A DNA stretch of 44,144 bases, from positions 1 through 44,144 of the forward strand of contig CAMDJV010000028.1 of NCBI GenBank assembly GCA_945901085.1, given 5' to 3'. The notes below the pieces were generated by a model. The model had not been told where the DNA came from, made no database searches, and saw only the letters and a program-made list of their open reading frames with translations. The position numbers and the translations under genes are program-made. Origin of the DNA: Rhodovarius crocodyli (GTDB taxonomy: Bacteria; Pseudomonadota; Alphaproteobacteria; Acetobacterales; Acetobacteraceae). This document shows positions 1-7,737 of this stretch, one piece after another (positions within the stretch are counted from its first letter, which is position 1; each line of letters opens with the position of its first letter).

Positions 1-263
1 TCGAGCGGGCGGGGATGGTCTGCGGTGCCGGGGATGGCGAAGGGGGTGCCGTCCTCCAGCACGCCGGCGATATTGGCGAGGGCGAATTTTCCGGCGGCGA
101 GGAGGTCTCTGTCCACGGCCAGTTCCGTCACCCCCCAGGGATGCGCCACGAGCGGTGCGGCACGGGCCTGGAGCAGATGCTCGAAATAGCGATCCTGCTG
201 CTGGTAATGCTGTGCGCGGAGGAACATACCCTCCTGCCAGACAACCTTATCATTCCAAGCCAT
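1..263 (-). CDS. tssK: TssK, type VI secretion baseplate subunit (partial, N-terminal 87 codons)
   Basis: Reading leftward from an ATG at 261-263, the frame stays open to the window edge, so only the N-terminus is present. It begins MAWNDKVVWQEGMFLRAQHY and continues with QQQDRYFEHLL. This is the characteristic opening of TssK, where WxxKVxWxEGMFLxPQHFQQQDRY is conserved. TssK is a trimeric baseplate protein that links the T6SS wedge and sheath base to the TssJLM membrane complex. An AAGGATATAGG stretch upstream is a plausible ribosome binding site. It lies 24 bp downstream of tagH in the same direction, and tssL would be expected next, beyond the window. Family identity is recalled from knowledge; the reading frame and motif are seen directly. 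Confidence 0.9.
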   Translation of the reverse strand, partial: MAWNDKVVWQEGMFLRAQHYQQQDRYFEHLLQARAAPLVAHPWGVTELAVDRDLLAAGKFALANIAGVLEDGTPFAIPGTADHPRPL

Positions 264-287
264 GATACCTATATCCTTAAAAAACAG

Positions 288-2036
288 CTATTTGCTGCCT
301 TTATCCACAATTCTGCTGGCCTCGTCATAGGCTTGGGCGAAGGCCTTGCGAAAGGCGAAATCGAAATCGTCATCGAAGTCTTCGGCCATTTGTTGGTGAA
401 GCTGCTGATAGCTCTTCCACAGGCGTTTCTGGCGCGCGCCGGGCATGAAGCCGCCGGGGGGCTCCTCGGCCTCGAGGGTGGCGGGCGACAGACGCGCCAT
501 TAGGGCGCGGGCTGCGGCCTTGCTGGCGGCCATGGTGGCCAGTTTATGGGCATTGAGATCATCGAGGCTGCCGGCTGCTGCGCTGGGCTTGCTGGCGCCG
601 GCCGCGGTGGGCGCACCACCGAGCATGGCCATGGCGATGGCTTCATCATCGGCGGTGAAGCGCAATGGATCGAGGGCATTGGCGGGGGGCATCAAAGGCT
701 GATTGCCCAATGCGCGCTTTGCCTCCTCGCTGGCCGTGAGCAATGCGCGCATGCCGGCCACCGCAGCGGAGAGCAGGATGATGGCCGTCTGATGCTCGGT
801 CATCGTCTGTTGCGGGGCCATGGGGGGGGGCTGCGGCAGGCCCATGCCAAGCTCGGCGCCGGGCGGTGCCGTCATCACCTGCGGCTCTGCTCGCGGTGTG
901 GGGCGCGCGGCGGGGGCTGGGAGCGGTGGGGGCGCGGCGGCGAAAGGGTTACCAGGCGGCGCGGTTGAGATGTTCGTCGCAGCGCTGGGGGCGGGCGATG
1001 ATGTGGGGGAGAGGTCCCAATCATCGGGCAGCAGCGCGGGCATTGTCGCCTGGGGCGCGGGCATTGTCGCCTGGGGCGAGGGCAGTGGCTGATGGTCCGG
1101 CGCGGGGCCTGGCATGCCAAGGCCAGGCGCCAATGATGCGAAGAGGGTGTGATCGGCAGGCGAGGCCGGCGGAGAGAAAATATCCGCTGGGCGGGGGGGC
1201 GTGGTTTGCGGGGGCGCATTCCAGTCGCCCGGCAGCAGATCGGGCATGGTCGCGCGCGGCGGGGTGAAGAGATCCTGCACGGCCGGTTGATGGTCTGGCA
1301 TGGCCGGGCCGGCATCCTCCGGCCCAAAGGGGTCGAAATCTGTGGGCAGCACCGGGGCATGGCCGCCTTCCTGGCCACCGGCCGGGGAGAGACCGGGGAG
1401 TGGGGCGGAGAAAATATCCGTATCGGCGGAAAGCGGCATCGGCGTCAGGGCAGGCTGCTCGACCTGTGGCGTTGCAGCGCCAGCGGGCGGGGGGAAGCTA
1501 TCCAGCGGTGCGGAGAAGGCATCGTCATTGCGGGTGGCGCGCAGAGGCGGCATGGCGCTCATCGCGGCTGAGGGCATTGGGGCAAAGCCCCGGTCGATGC
1601 CGCCTGCGGGGGAGAGACCGGGCAGCGATGCCGCAAATATATCGCCATGCAGCGCGGGCGGCGCGATTGGGGGCCTGGCCGTAGGCTCAGCTTGCCATGG
1701 CTCCTTGGCCGAGGCTGCATCAACTTGCAGCCGGCACTCCAATTCATAGGCGCCCAGGCGAATACGGTCGCCATAGCGCAGTGGGCGCATCTGGCCGCGC
1801 CCGATCGGCTCGGGGGTGGTGTTGAGGAAGGTGCCATTGCTCGACAGGTCGCGCAGATGCCACTGGCCTTCGAATAATTCGACCGCGCAGTGGCGATTGG
1901 AAATCCTTCGATCGGGGTCCGGCAATGTCCAGTCGCAGTCGCTGCCGCGGCCTATAACAAACCCGCTGGCCTGGATCAGCCGCTGCTCGCCCAAGGCGGA
2001 ATTGGGAGATTGCATAACAGTCAGCAGCAGGACCAT
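288..2036 (-). CDS. tagH: TagH-like FHA-domain protein of type VI secretion
   Basis: A 582-residue protein with an N-terminal forkhead-associated domain at about residues 20-100. The FHA hallmarks are visible: GFVIGRGSDCDW, then RRISNRHCAV, then LSSNGTFLN. FHA domains bind phosphothreonine, and TagH/Fha proteins act in threonine-phosphorylation control of T6SS assembly. Residues ~110-430 form a low-complexity Pro/Ala-rich linker with repeated short motifs (DIFSAPLPGLSPAGG-like, ATMPxLLPxDW). Residues ~450-582 resemble the T6SS-specific FHA C-terminal domain. The ATG at 2036 is preceded by TTAGGAACTCGAG, a good ribosome binding site. It lies immediately upstream of tssK, so a tagH-tssK operon is likely. 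The linker is longer and more repetitive than I expect for the family. Confidence 0.9.
   Translation of the reverse strand: MVLLLTVMQSPNSALGEQRLIQASGFVIGRGSDCDWTLPDPDRRISNRHCAVELFEGQWHLRDLSSNGTFLNTTPEPIGRGQMRPLRYGDRIRLGAYELECRLQVDAASAKEPWQAEPTARPPIAPPALHGDIFAASLPGLSPAGGIDRGFAPMPSAAMSAMPPLRATRNDDAFSAPLDSFPPPAGAATPQVEQPALTPMPLSADTDIFSAPLPGLSPAGGQEGGHAPVLPTDFDPFGPEDAGPAMPDHQPAVQDLFTPPRATMPDLLPGDWNAPPQTTPPRPADIFSPPASPADHTLFASLAPGLGMPGPAPDHQPLPSPQATMPAPQATMPALLPDDWDLSPTSSPAPSAATNISTAPPGNPFAAAPPPLPAPAARPTPRAEPQVMTAPPGAELGMGLPQPPPMAPQQTMTEHQTAIILLSAAVAGMRALLTASEEAKRALGNQPLMPPANALDPLRFTADDEAIAMAMLGGAPTAAGASKPSAAAGSLDDLNAHKLATMAASKAAARALMARLSPATLEAEEPPGGFMPGARQKRLWKSYQQLHQQMAEDFDDDFDFAFRKAFAQAYDEASRIVDKGSK
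1036..1077. repeat. 21-bp perfect tandem duplication inside tagH
   Basis: Two identical adjacent 21-bp units (1036-1056 and 1057-1077) encode a duplicated seven-residue stretch, PQATMPA-like, within the disordered linker of TagH. The units are exact, which suggests a recent slippage event. The frame is kept because 21 is a multiple of three. Confidence 0.9.
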
Positions 2037-2236
2037 CTCGAGTTCCTAAAACCTTCCTTGCACTCAATCCATTGTGATCGGTCCGACCTCAATATAACGA
2101 CCGCGGCATCATGCTTAGAGCATGTTTGATAAGACAATTCTAGCACGGCAATTGCATGACTGGCTTGGTAAGCGCCGGTCAGGGGCGGATGAGGGGCCGG
2201 CGGTTATGCTGGGCCAAAATCCCCCCCCCGGCGCGC
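2037..2236. other. Intergenic region between PAAR and tagH, with an inverted repeat
   Basis: There is no coding signal in this 200-bp gap, which is less GC-rich than its surroundings at 2040-2140. A perfect inverted repeat with 6-bp stem CATGCT, loop TAG and AGCATG lies at 2110-2124. It could be a weak terminator for the PAAR transcript or an operator for the tagH promoter. This is the only long gap inside the T6SS block, so a separate promoter for tagH-tssK probably lies here. No convincing -35/-10 pair was identified. Confidence 0.45.
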
Positions 2237-2533
2237 TCAACCGCCGATCATCACGGTGGGCAGGCCCACCGAGACGCTGCCGCCATGCGAAGAGGTATCG
2301 CCCATTCGCGCGGCCGGCATGCCACCCACCATCACGGTGGCGCTGCCCTTCATGATGCTGTCGGGCGGACCGACGCAGGTGCACATATCGCCCATCCGCG
2401 CCTGGGGCATCATTCCGGTCAGCACGGTGAAGCAGCCCAGCGTCACCGGCCCGCCGACATGGGGGATGGGCGGCACGCCTGGTGTCAACATCGGGCAGAC
2501 ATGCAAATCGCCCACGCGTGCGGCTGGGGGCAT
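2237..2533 (-). CDS. PAAR-domain spike-tip protein of type VI secretion
   Basis: A 98-residue protein starting MPPAARVGDLHVCPM. It is made of PAAR-type repeats: AARVGD, QARMGD and AARMGDTSSHGG, with histidine and cysteine positions of the kind that bind zinc. PAAR proteins form the sharp cone capping the VgrG trimer and often carry or recruit effectors. At 98 residues this one is a bare PAAR cone with no fused toxin domain. It starts 3 bp after the stop of the DUF6931-like gene, so vgrG, DUF6931-like and PAAR form one tightly packed operon. Any effector must be non-covalent or encoded elsewhere. Confidence 0.93.
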   Translation of the reverse strand: MPPAARVGDLHVCPMLTPGVPPIPHVGGPVTLGCFTVLTGMMPQARMGDMCTCVGPPDSIMKGSATVMVGGMPAARMGDTSSHGGSVSVGLPTVMIGG

Positions 2534-2536
2534 GGG

Positions 2537-3127
2537 CTAGTTCTCCTCCGGGGCCAGGCGGCCGGCGCCGCCGGCGGCAATATCGCGCGCGGAGAGCAAA
2601 AACCGGGCAAAGCGGTCAGGCGCTCGGGCGGGGTCGCCGCGCAGGGCGGCGATGACGACACCGCCGGCGATGGCGTGGCCGGTGTGGTGATCGGCCGGCG
2701 GCACCACGGGCTGGCCCTCGGGCGCGACCGACCCCCCCGACCAGAAGGCGGCGACCGCGGCCCAGGCCTCGGGGCTTTGGAACTCGGTTTTCTGGGCAGC
2801 GGCCATGGCGGCGCGGCGATGTTGCTCGTCTGGCTTGCGCACCCAGGCCTCGGCGGCGGCCAGGGCCTCGGCATCTTGCTGCGGCAAGGCGGCGTTCGGC
2901 GCGGCGCGGGCGCACATGCAGCCCCACCACACCACCTCGCGCTTGGGCATGGCATGGGCGATGAGGCGCATGGCTTCTGGCATGCGTTTGGCGGCGATGA
3001 GTGCCTCGAGACCGGCCGCGGCATCGGGCAGGGGGGCGAGCAGGGCGGTGCCATCGGCATCCAGTTCCAGCCGGGGCAGGATGGGTGCGAGCGGGACGGC
3101 CAGCTTGTTGGGTGAGGGTGCGCTCAT
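2537..3127 (-). CDS. DUF6931-like protein in a VgrG-PAAR operon
   Basis: A 196-residue, Ala-rich, probably helical and cytoplasmic protein without signal peptide or membrane segment. Landmarks are KREVVWWGCMCAR near residues 60-75, a charged helical centre with WVRKPDEQHRRAAMAAA, and a C-terminal stretch ADHHTGHAIAGGVVIAALRGDP. The WWGCMCAR segment matches my recollection of the DUF6931 family found in vgrG-PAAR operons, but I cannot verify the assignment. Position between vgrG (1-bp gap) and PAAR (3-bp gap) suggests an adaptor or chaperone that helps load the PAAR tip or an effector on VgrG. That role is inference from context only. Confidence 0.7.
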   Translation of the reverse strand: MSAPSPNKLAVPLAPILPRLELDADGTALLAPLPDAAAGLEALIAAKRMPEAMRLIAHAMPKREVVWWGCMCARAAPNAALPQQDAEALAAAEAWVRKPDEQHRRAAMAAAQKTEFQSPEAWAAVAAFWSGGSVAPEGQPVVPPADHHTGHAIAGGVVIAALRGDPARAPDRFARFLLSARDIAAGGAGRLAPEEN

Positions 3128-3128
3128 C

Positions 3129-5246
3129 TCAATTGATCATCACGATGCCGCCCTTGATGGTCAGCGTCGCTCCTCCCTTGTGTGTGGCCATGAGAGAGCC
3201 TTCGGTGGTGATGTTCATCGTCGCTTTCACGCTGATATCCATGCCCGATATGGTCACGCCCGTGGGTGATAACTCGATTTTGCTGGAGCCGCAGGTGAGG
3301 GTGATGGACTGCATCGCCTCAAGGTCGATCTTGCCCGCCCCGGCCTTGATGGAGATGTTCCCCAGGCTGGCCTCATGGGTGATGCTGCCGGTCTTGACCG
3401 TGGTGGTCTGACTGCCGGTCTCGACCAGGGTTGTCATCTTGCCGGTCTTCACCGTCAGGGTTTCATTGCCCTGGCTGATGGTCTGGGTGCGGTCGAGTTT
3501 GATGGTCTCGGTGTGCTTGCCATCCACCGTGACCGTGCGGTCAAGCTTGATGGTTTCGGTGTGCTTGCCTTCTACCGTTTCGGTGCGGTCGAGCTTGATC
3601 GTCTCGGTGTGTTTGCCCTCCACCGTTTCAGTGCGGTCAAGTTTGATGGTTTCGGTGTGCTTGCCCTCGACCAGCTCGGTTCGGTCTTTTTTCACCGTCT
3701 CGGTCAGGTTGTTCTTGATGAGAAGGGTCATGTCCTTCTCGGCCTGGATATTGATTTCCTCCGAGCCCTTCTTATCCTCGAAGCGCAACTCGTTGAAATT
3801 ATCGGCAGCACCCGCCTTGCTGGATTTGGTCTTGAAGCCCGACTGGGTTTTATTGGTCGGCAGGGTGTAGATAGGCTTTTGCTCGGCATTGTAGAGGCTG
3901 CCGATGATGACCGGACGGTCCGGGTCGGAATTGACGAAGCCCACCAGCACCTCATCGCCCACCCGTGGCAGGTTCCAACTGCCGCCCCATTTGCCGGCAT
4001 GGGTTTGCGCCACGCGCACCCAGCAGGAGGAGGTGTCATCGGTCTTGCCCAGGCGGTCCCAGAGGAAATGCACCTTCACCCGGCCATATTCGTCGCAATG
4101 GATTTCCTCGCCGGAGGGGCCAGTCACGATGGCACTGTGCAGCCCGGCCATGGCGGGGCGCGGCCTGGGCGCGGCGGGGCGCCAAGGCCGGTCGCCGGGG
4201 ATCAGTGTCAGCGCATTGTTGTAACTGGACGTGCCGCCACCCGAGAGATGGGTATCGTCAAAGGCCTCATGGGTGACCGATGTCACAAGCCAGGTGACGG
4301 CGGCGGGATTGTCCAGCCCGGGGACCACTTTCAGCCTGCCGCCGGCGAAGACCGAGGGGTGGTTGCCATTGGCCGAGACCAGATCCGCCTCAGACTCATA
4401 GCCCTCCATGCCGAGTTTGGAGAGATCGCCCTCCGGGCGCACCGTCTGGCCGCCGGGCCAGCGATAGATTTCGAAGCTGGAGGCGTTGGGCGTGCCCAGA
4501 ATGGTGGAGGCATTGGCCTTTTTGAGCGCGGCCGGCTTCAGCCCGTCATAATCCTCGGTGACATTCTTGCCTGGGCGCAGGGCATTGGCCGGCTGCCAGG
4601 AGGTCAGCGCGCCGATCATGTCGGCGTCATTGCGCACCACTTGCGGGTCGCCAGGCACCAGCGGGTAATCGGCATTGGCGCCGCAGATCACCAGCGTGTG
4701 GTCGCTTTCGGTGTGCTCGAAGAAGTAGCCGCAGCCTGCCTCATCGAGGATGCGCTGGGTGAAATCGAGGTCGGTCTCGTTGAACTGGACGCAATAGACC
4801 CGCTTTTGCGCCGGCACCGAACTGCCCCAGCGCACCGGCGCCACATCATGCTCGCCAAAGATGAGGGTGGCGATGTCCTTGACGGATTTGTCCTGGAAGA
4901 TCCGGCAATCGGCGGTGCGGCTCAATTGCCACAGCCGGGGCACCGCCTCCAGCCGATAGGCTGCGACCCCGCGGCCATAGGCGCCCAGGCGGGTGAAGGC
5001 GCGCACCACAGCATGGAAATGGCGCTCGGGCTGATTCACCATCTTGATGGTGCAGGTGATGGTCTTGCCCACGATCTGCGAGGCGGCGATGTCCATCGTC
5101 TCGCTCAGCACCTCGGCTGAGAGGCGGAAGGGTTCGCCTATCCTTTCCTGCACCGATAATTGGCGCAGAACGAGCGCGTCTGCGCCGAGGGGCGAGGTGA
5201 TCTCGAGCAGGCGCTCGGTCTGCGCGCTGGTCAGAAGGCCGCTCAC
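3129..5246 (-). CDS. vgrG: VgrG (TssI), type VI secretion spike protein with repeat tail
   Basis: A 705-residue VgrG. The N-terminal ~380 residues are the gp27-like base (FNETDLDFTQRILDEAGCGYFFEH). They are followed by the gp5-like OB region with the family motif DEYGRVKVHFLWDR, then SCWVRVAQTHAGKWGGSWNLPRVGDEVLVGF and DPDRPVIIGSLYN. After the OB fold comes a needle-like beta-helix tail containing four copies of KHTETIKLDRT at a 16-residue period (about residues 525-586), ending in short valine/threonine strands. The chosen start is GTG at 5246, because GAGGA lies 8 bases upstream. No effector domain is fused at the C-terminus. VgrG trimerises to form the spike under the PAAR tip encoded two genes downstream. 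Confidence 0.95.
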   Translation of the reverse strand: MSGLLTSAQTERLLEITSPLGADALVLRQLSVQERIGEPFRLSAEVLSETMDIAASQIVGKTITCTIKMVNQPERHFHAVVRAFTRLGAYGRGVAAYRLEAVPRLWQLSRTADCRIFQDKSVKDIATLIFGEHDVAPVRWGSSVPAQKRVYCVQFNETDLDFTQRILDEAGCGYFFEHTESDHTLVICGANADYPLVPGDPQVVRNDADMIGALTSWQPANALRPGKNVTEDYDGLKPAALKKANASTILGTPNASSFEIYRWPGGQTVRPEGDLSKLGMEGYESEADLVSANGNHPSVFAGGRLKVVPGLDNPAAVTWLVTSVTHEAFDDTHLSGGGTSSYNNALTLIPGDRPWRPAAPRPRPAMAGLHSAIVTGPSGEEIHCDEYGRVKVHFLWDRLGKTDDTSSCWVRVAQTHAGKWGGSWNLPRVGDEVLVGFVNSDPDRPVIIGSLYNAEQKPIYTLPTNKTQSGFKTKSSKAGAADNFNELRFEDKKGSEEINIQAEKDMTLLIKNNLTETVKKDRTELVEGKHTETIKLDRTETVEGKHTETIKLDRTETVEGKHTETIKLDRTVTVDGKHTETIKLDRTQTISQGNETLTVKTGKMTTLVETGSQTTTVKTGSITHEASLGNISIKAGAGKIDLEAMQSITLTCGSSKIELSPTGVTISGMDISVKATMNITTEGSLMATHKGGATLTIKGGIVMIN
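3487..3669 (-). repeat. 48-bp periodic repeats in the VgrG tail
   Basis: Four near-identical 48-bp units encode the 16-residue period containing KHTETIKLDRT. Units differ at scattered positions, many silent (gtttgatggt versus gcttgatcgt). The protein repeat is therefore kept under selection while the DNA has drifted. Such repeats set the length of the triple beta-helical needle. Confidence 0.85.
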
Positions 5247-5439
5247 ATTTTTTCCTCGAATTGCGTCTGAATGAGTATAGAGCAGAGGTGCCGCGTTGCG
5301 CCACTGCGCGCGGGGCGGTTTGCGCGATGGGTGTCGGGCCGGCCTGAGCGCTTTGCCATCGCGATGGGAGGGTTGAGGCGGTAGGCGGCGAAGGCGCTGT
5401 TGGGTTGTTGGGGGATATGGCCTGGTTGCGGGAGAAAGG

Positions 5440-5495
5440 TCGAGGGGCTTTGCCCCTCGAGCACCCCAGCAGGAAACTTAGTTTCCTGCACCTTC
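5440..5495 (+). repeat. Double-hairpin arm A (locus 1, left)
   Basis: Two adjacent hairpins, each with a 9-bp stem and 3-nt loop. H1 at 5440-5460 has stem TCGAGGGGC and loop TTT. H2 at 5469-5489 has stem GCAGGAAAC and loop TTA. They are separated by the 8-nt linker GCACCCCA and followed by ACCTTC. The same unit recurs at four other places in the window. It lies about 194 bp upstream of the vgrG start. Confidence 0.9.
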
Positions 5496-5655
5496 TTTAG
5501 ATTATTGGTTTCAGGCCGAAATCTGTTTGGTTGGAATTGCTTGAGAGAATAAAATTATCATTTATGAATAATAATAAATATATTTTAAGCCATTTGAAGC
5601 AAAATAGAAACGAAAAATAACAAATATCCATGAAAATCTTCGACATGTATATCGA
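5496..5655. other. AT-rich core of locus 1 (within the 509-bp vgrG to CoA-transferase gap)
   Basis: The gap 5247-5755 holds no gene. Bases 5247-5439 are ordinary GC-rich upstream DNA of vgrG with nothing recognisable. Bases 5496-5655 switch sharply to A+T-rich sequence with runs such as ATAATAATAAATATATTTT, bracketed by arm A on the left and an inverted arm B on the right. No open frame of coding quality is present. The sharp compositional boundary at the arms suggests a discrete element. Confidence 0.75.
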
Positions 5656-5703
5656 TCCTGGTGGGAGAGCGCGAGAGGGCGAAGCCTTTCGCTGTTTTTC
5701 CCC
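5656..5703 (-). repeat. Double-hairpin arm B, inverted and truncated (locus 1, right)
   Basis: It matches the reverse complement of the arm at 36145-36210. The H1-type hairpin at 5671-5692 (GCGAGAGG paired with CCTTTCGC, one G-T wobble) is retained. The H2-type hairpin is reduced to its TCCTGG end. It lies 53 bp past the stop of the CaiB-like gene with the H1-type hairpin nearest that gene, and may serve as its terminator. Confidence 0.75.
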
Positions 5704-5755
5704 CACCATCAGTGTTTTTCTCGCGCTTCGGGGATGCGGCCCCGCGCGCGGATGA

Positions 5756-6994
5756 TCATCCCCGCCGCTTATCCATCACGATGCCATCGGCCTGCAGTTG
5801 TTCGATTTCCTCGGCCGAGAAGCCATTTGCGGCGAGGACGCTTGCGGTGTTCTCGCCGAATTTCGGCGGCGCGCTGCGGGTGCCGCCGGGGGTGCGGGAC
5901 ATTTTGATGGGCGTGCCGAGGGCGCGGAAATCGCCCAGCTCCGTCACCATCTCCCGATGCGCCGTGTGCTCGGCCGCGAGTGCCTGATCGACATGGGTGA
6001 CCGGCCCGGCGGGCAGGCCGGCTGCGAGCATGCGCGGGCAGAGCTCGAAGCCATCTTCGGTGGCGAAGCGGTCATCGAGCAGTTTTGTCAGCGCCTCGCG
6101 GTTGATCACCCTTGCGCCATTGGTGGCGAAGAGCGGGTCCTTGGCCACCTCCGGCATTCCCAGGAAATCACACAGCTTGCGGAACGCCGAATCATTGCCC
6201 ACGCCCATAAAAATATCGCAGGTCTTGGTCTTGAAGGTGGCATAGGGGGCGAGGTTGGGGTGCGGGTTGCCTGTGGCCACCGGCCGCTTGCCATTGAGCA
6301 GATGATTGGCGGCATGGGGGTGCAGCAGCGCCATGCCGCAATCATGCAGCGTCATATCCAGATATTGGCCGAGGCCCGAGCCATGCCGCTCATTGACCGC
6401 CATGAGGATGGCGATGGCGGAATAGAGCCCGGTGCCCAGATCGACGATGGGCGTGCCCATCCGGGTGGGGCCGGAGGTGGCGGTGCCATTGATGCTCATC
6501 AGCCCCACCACCGCCTGGACGATGGCATCATAACCCGGCGCGCCGCCGAGCGGGCCGGTGGCGCCAAAGCCCGAGACCCGGCAATGGATCAGACGGGGGA
6601 ATTTTTTCGACAGCACCTGCTCATAGCCCAGGCCCCATTTTTCCATGGAGCCTGGCTTGAAATTCTCGATCAGGATATCGGCGCTCTCCAGCAGGCGCAG
6701 CAGCACCGCCCGGCCGGCGGGTTGGGCGAGGTCGAGACCCACGCTCTGCTTGTTGCGGTTCACGCCGATGAAGTAGCTGGCATCGCCATCGAGGAAGGGG
6801 GGGCCCCAGTCGCGCACCTCATCGCCCTGCGGCGGTTCCAGCTTGATGATCTCAGCACCGTGATCGCCCAGGATCATGGTGCAATAGGGCCCGCCGAGGA
6901 CGCGGGTGAGGTCGATCACCTTCAGCCCGGCGAGTGCGCCCTTGCTGCGGGCGAGGCCGCGGCCTTGGCTGTTGGGCGGCAATGCATCGGTCAT
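5756..6994 (-). CDS. Class III CoA-transferase (CaiB/BaiF, formyl-CoA transferase-like)
   Basis: A 412-residue cytosolic CaiB/BaiF family protein. The opening LAGLKVIDLTRVLGGPYCTMILGDHGAEIIKLEPPQGDEVRDWGPP is the family hallmark. NRNKQSVGLDL and ADILIENFKPGSMEKWGLGYE follow, and the length is typical of formyl-CoA/succinyl-CoA transferases. These enzymes move CoA between carboxylic acids through an aspartyl-CoA intermediate. The expected aspartate lies in the DILIENF or downstream GYDAIVQA region but was not assigned with certainty. Its ATG overlaps the stop of the beta-subunit gene (ATGA), so it is translationally coupled as third gene of the operon. The acid substrate is unknown. Confidence 0.93.
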   Translation of the reverse strand: MTDALPPNSQGRGLARSKGALAGLKVIDLTRVLGGPYCTMILGDHGAEIIKLEPPQGDEVRDWGPPFLDGDASYFIGVNRNKQSVGLDLAQPAGRAVLLRLLESADILIENFKPGSMEKWGLGYEQVLSKKFPRLIHCRVSGFGATGPLGGAPGYDAIVQAVVGLMSINGTATSGPTRMGTPIVDLGTGLYSAIAILMAVNERHGSGLGQYLDMTLHDCGMALLHPHAANHLLNGKRPVATGNPHPNLAPYATFKTKTCDIFMGVGNDSAFRKLCDFLGMPEVAKDPLFATNGARVINREALTKLLDDRFATEDGFELCPRMLAAGLPAGPVTHVDQALAAEHTAHREMVTELGDFRALGTPIKMSRTPGGTRSAPPKFGENTASVLAANGFSAEEIEQLQADGIVMDKRRG

Positions 6995-7737
6995 GCGGCA
7001 CTCCTTCGCCCGAAGACCCGGGCACAGAATTCAGGATAGGTTTCTAGCATTTCATCGCAAATCGGCCCGCGCAGCAGGGCGAGTTCCGCCTCGGTGGGCG
7101 GTGGCGTGGGTTTGACCTCGCCGACATCGAAATCAAAGCCGGTGGCGGCGCGCACCCCCTCCACCGTCTCGCCCGGGTGCAGGCTTTCGAGGGTGAAGCG
7201 TGCCGCCGCCGGATCAAAGCGAAAGACGCATTTGCCGGTGACCAGCGCCTGGGCATGGCCGCGGCGAAAGACGCCGGGGGCGGAGACGCCAGGGGCGGAG
7301 ATATTGGCCACCCGGTCCACCAGCACGCGGGGCGAGTGTTCTTCGCGGAAGAGGATGGTCCGGTGCGTCATGAAATACATGAAGGCCGAGCCAAAGCTGC
7401 CGGGGAAACGCACTTCGGTGCCCGGCCAGCCGCCGGTGCCCACCAGGTTGAGATTGGCCTGGCCGTCGATTTGCCCGCCGCCGAGGAAAAATAGGTCGAT
7501 CCGGCCCTGGCCTGTGAGGTCGAAGAGTTCGCGCGTGCCCTCGGTGAAGGGATTGCCCGAGCGCTTATGCAGCAAGGAGAGCCGCACCGGATGGCCCTGC
7601 TTGGCCACCAGCCAACAGGCGGCGGCGGGGATGGGGGAGGCGGCACCCACGGCGATATGCCGCGCCGGATGGGCTGTGGGGTCGAGAATGAGCCGCGCGA
7701 GGGTGGCGGCCAGCAATTCTTCCGGGGCGAAGCTCAT
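6991..7737 (-). CDS. CoA-transferase beta-subunit-like protein (GctB/IpdB-like)
   Basis: A 248-residue protein of the class I CoA-transferase beta-subunit fold. The glycine-rich segment LFFLGGGQIDGQANLNLVG followed by PGTEVRFPGSFGSAF is typical of GctB/IpdB-like subunits. The ATG at 7737 was chosen because it overlaps the alpha-subunit stop (ATGA) and because upstream residues are not family-like. Where glutaconate CoA-transferase has a catalytic Glu in an ESG motif, this protein appears to read HKRSGN. The residue may therefore be missing, as in the IpdAB hydrolases; this needs an alignment. It should form a heteromer with the alpha subunit encoded just upstream. Confidence 0.88.
   Translation of the reverse strand: MSFAPEELLAATLARLILDPTAHPARHIAVGAASPIPAAACWLVAKQGHPVRLSLLHKRSGNPFTEGTRELFDLTGQGRIDLFFLGGGQIDGQANLNLVGTGGWPGTEVRFPGSFGSAFMYFMTHRTILFREEHSPRVLVDRVANISAPGVSAPGVFRRGHAQALVTGKCVFRFDPAAARFTLESLHPGETVEGVRAATGFDFDVGEVKPTPPPTEAELALLRGPICDEMLETYPEFCARVFGRRSAA

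Noticed and set aside
2110-2124. CATGCT-TAG-AGCATG hairpin as a definite terminator
   Set aside because: The stem is only 6 bp and no T-run follows on the minus strand, so it is recorded only inside the intergenic entry.
3375-5120. Long plus-strand open frame opposite vgrG (about 580 codons)
   Set aside because: It is antisense to an unambiguous VgrG. Composition is Gly/His/Ala-rich shadow protein with no family motif, as is common in GC-rich DNA.
5243-5491. Small frames sharing FPAGVLEGQSP (also at 17945-18169) or MGERERAKPF (at 5661 and 36184)
   Set aside because: The shared peptides are simply translations of the hairpin arms. They are not conserved proteins, and the frames end in unrelated sequence.
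5440-5703. CRISPR array or REP/RAYT element
   Set aside because: Repeats are paired arms rather than regularly spaced units with spacers. No cas or RAYT transposase gene and no GTAG-type REP head are present.
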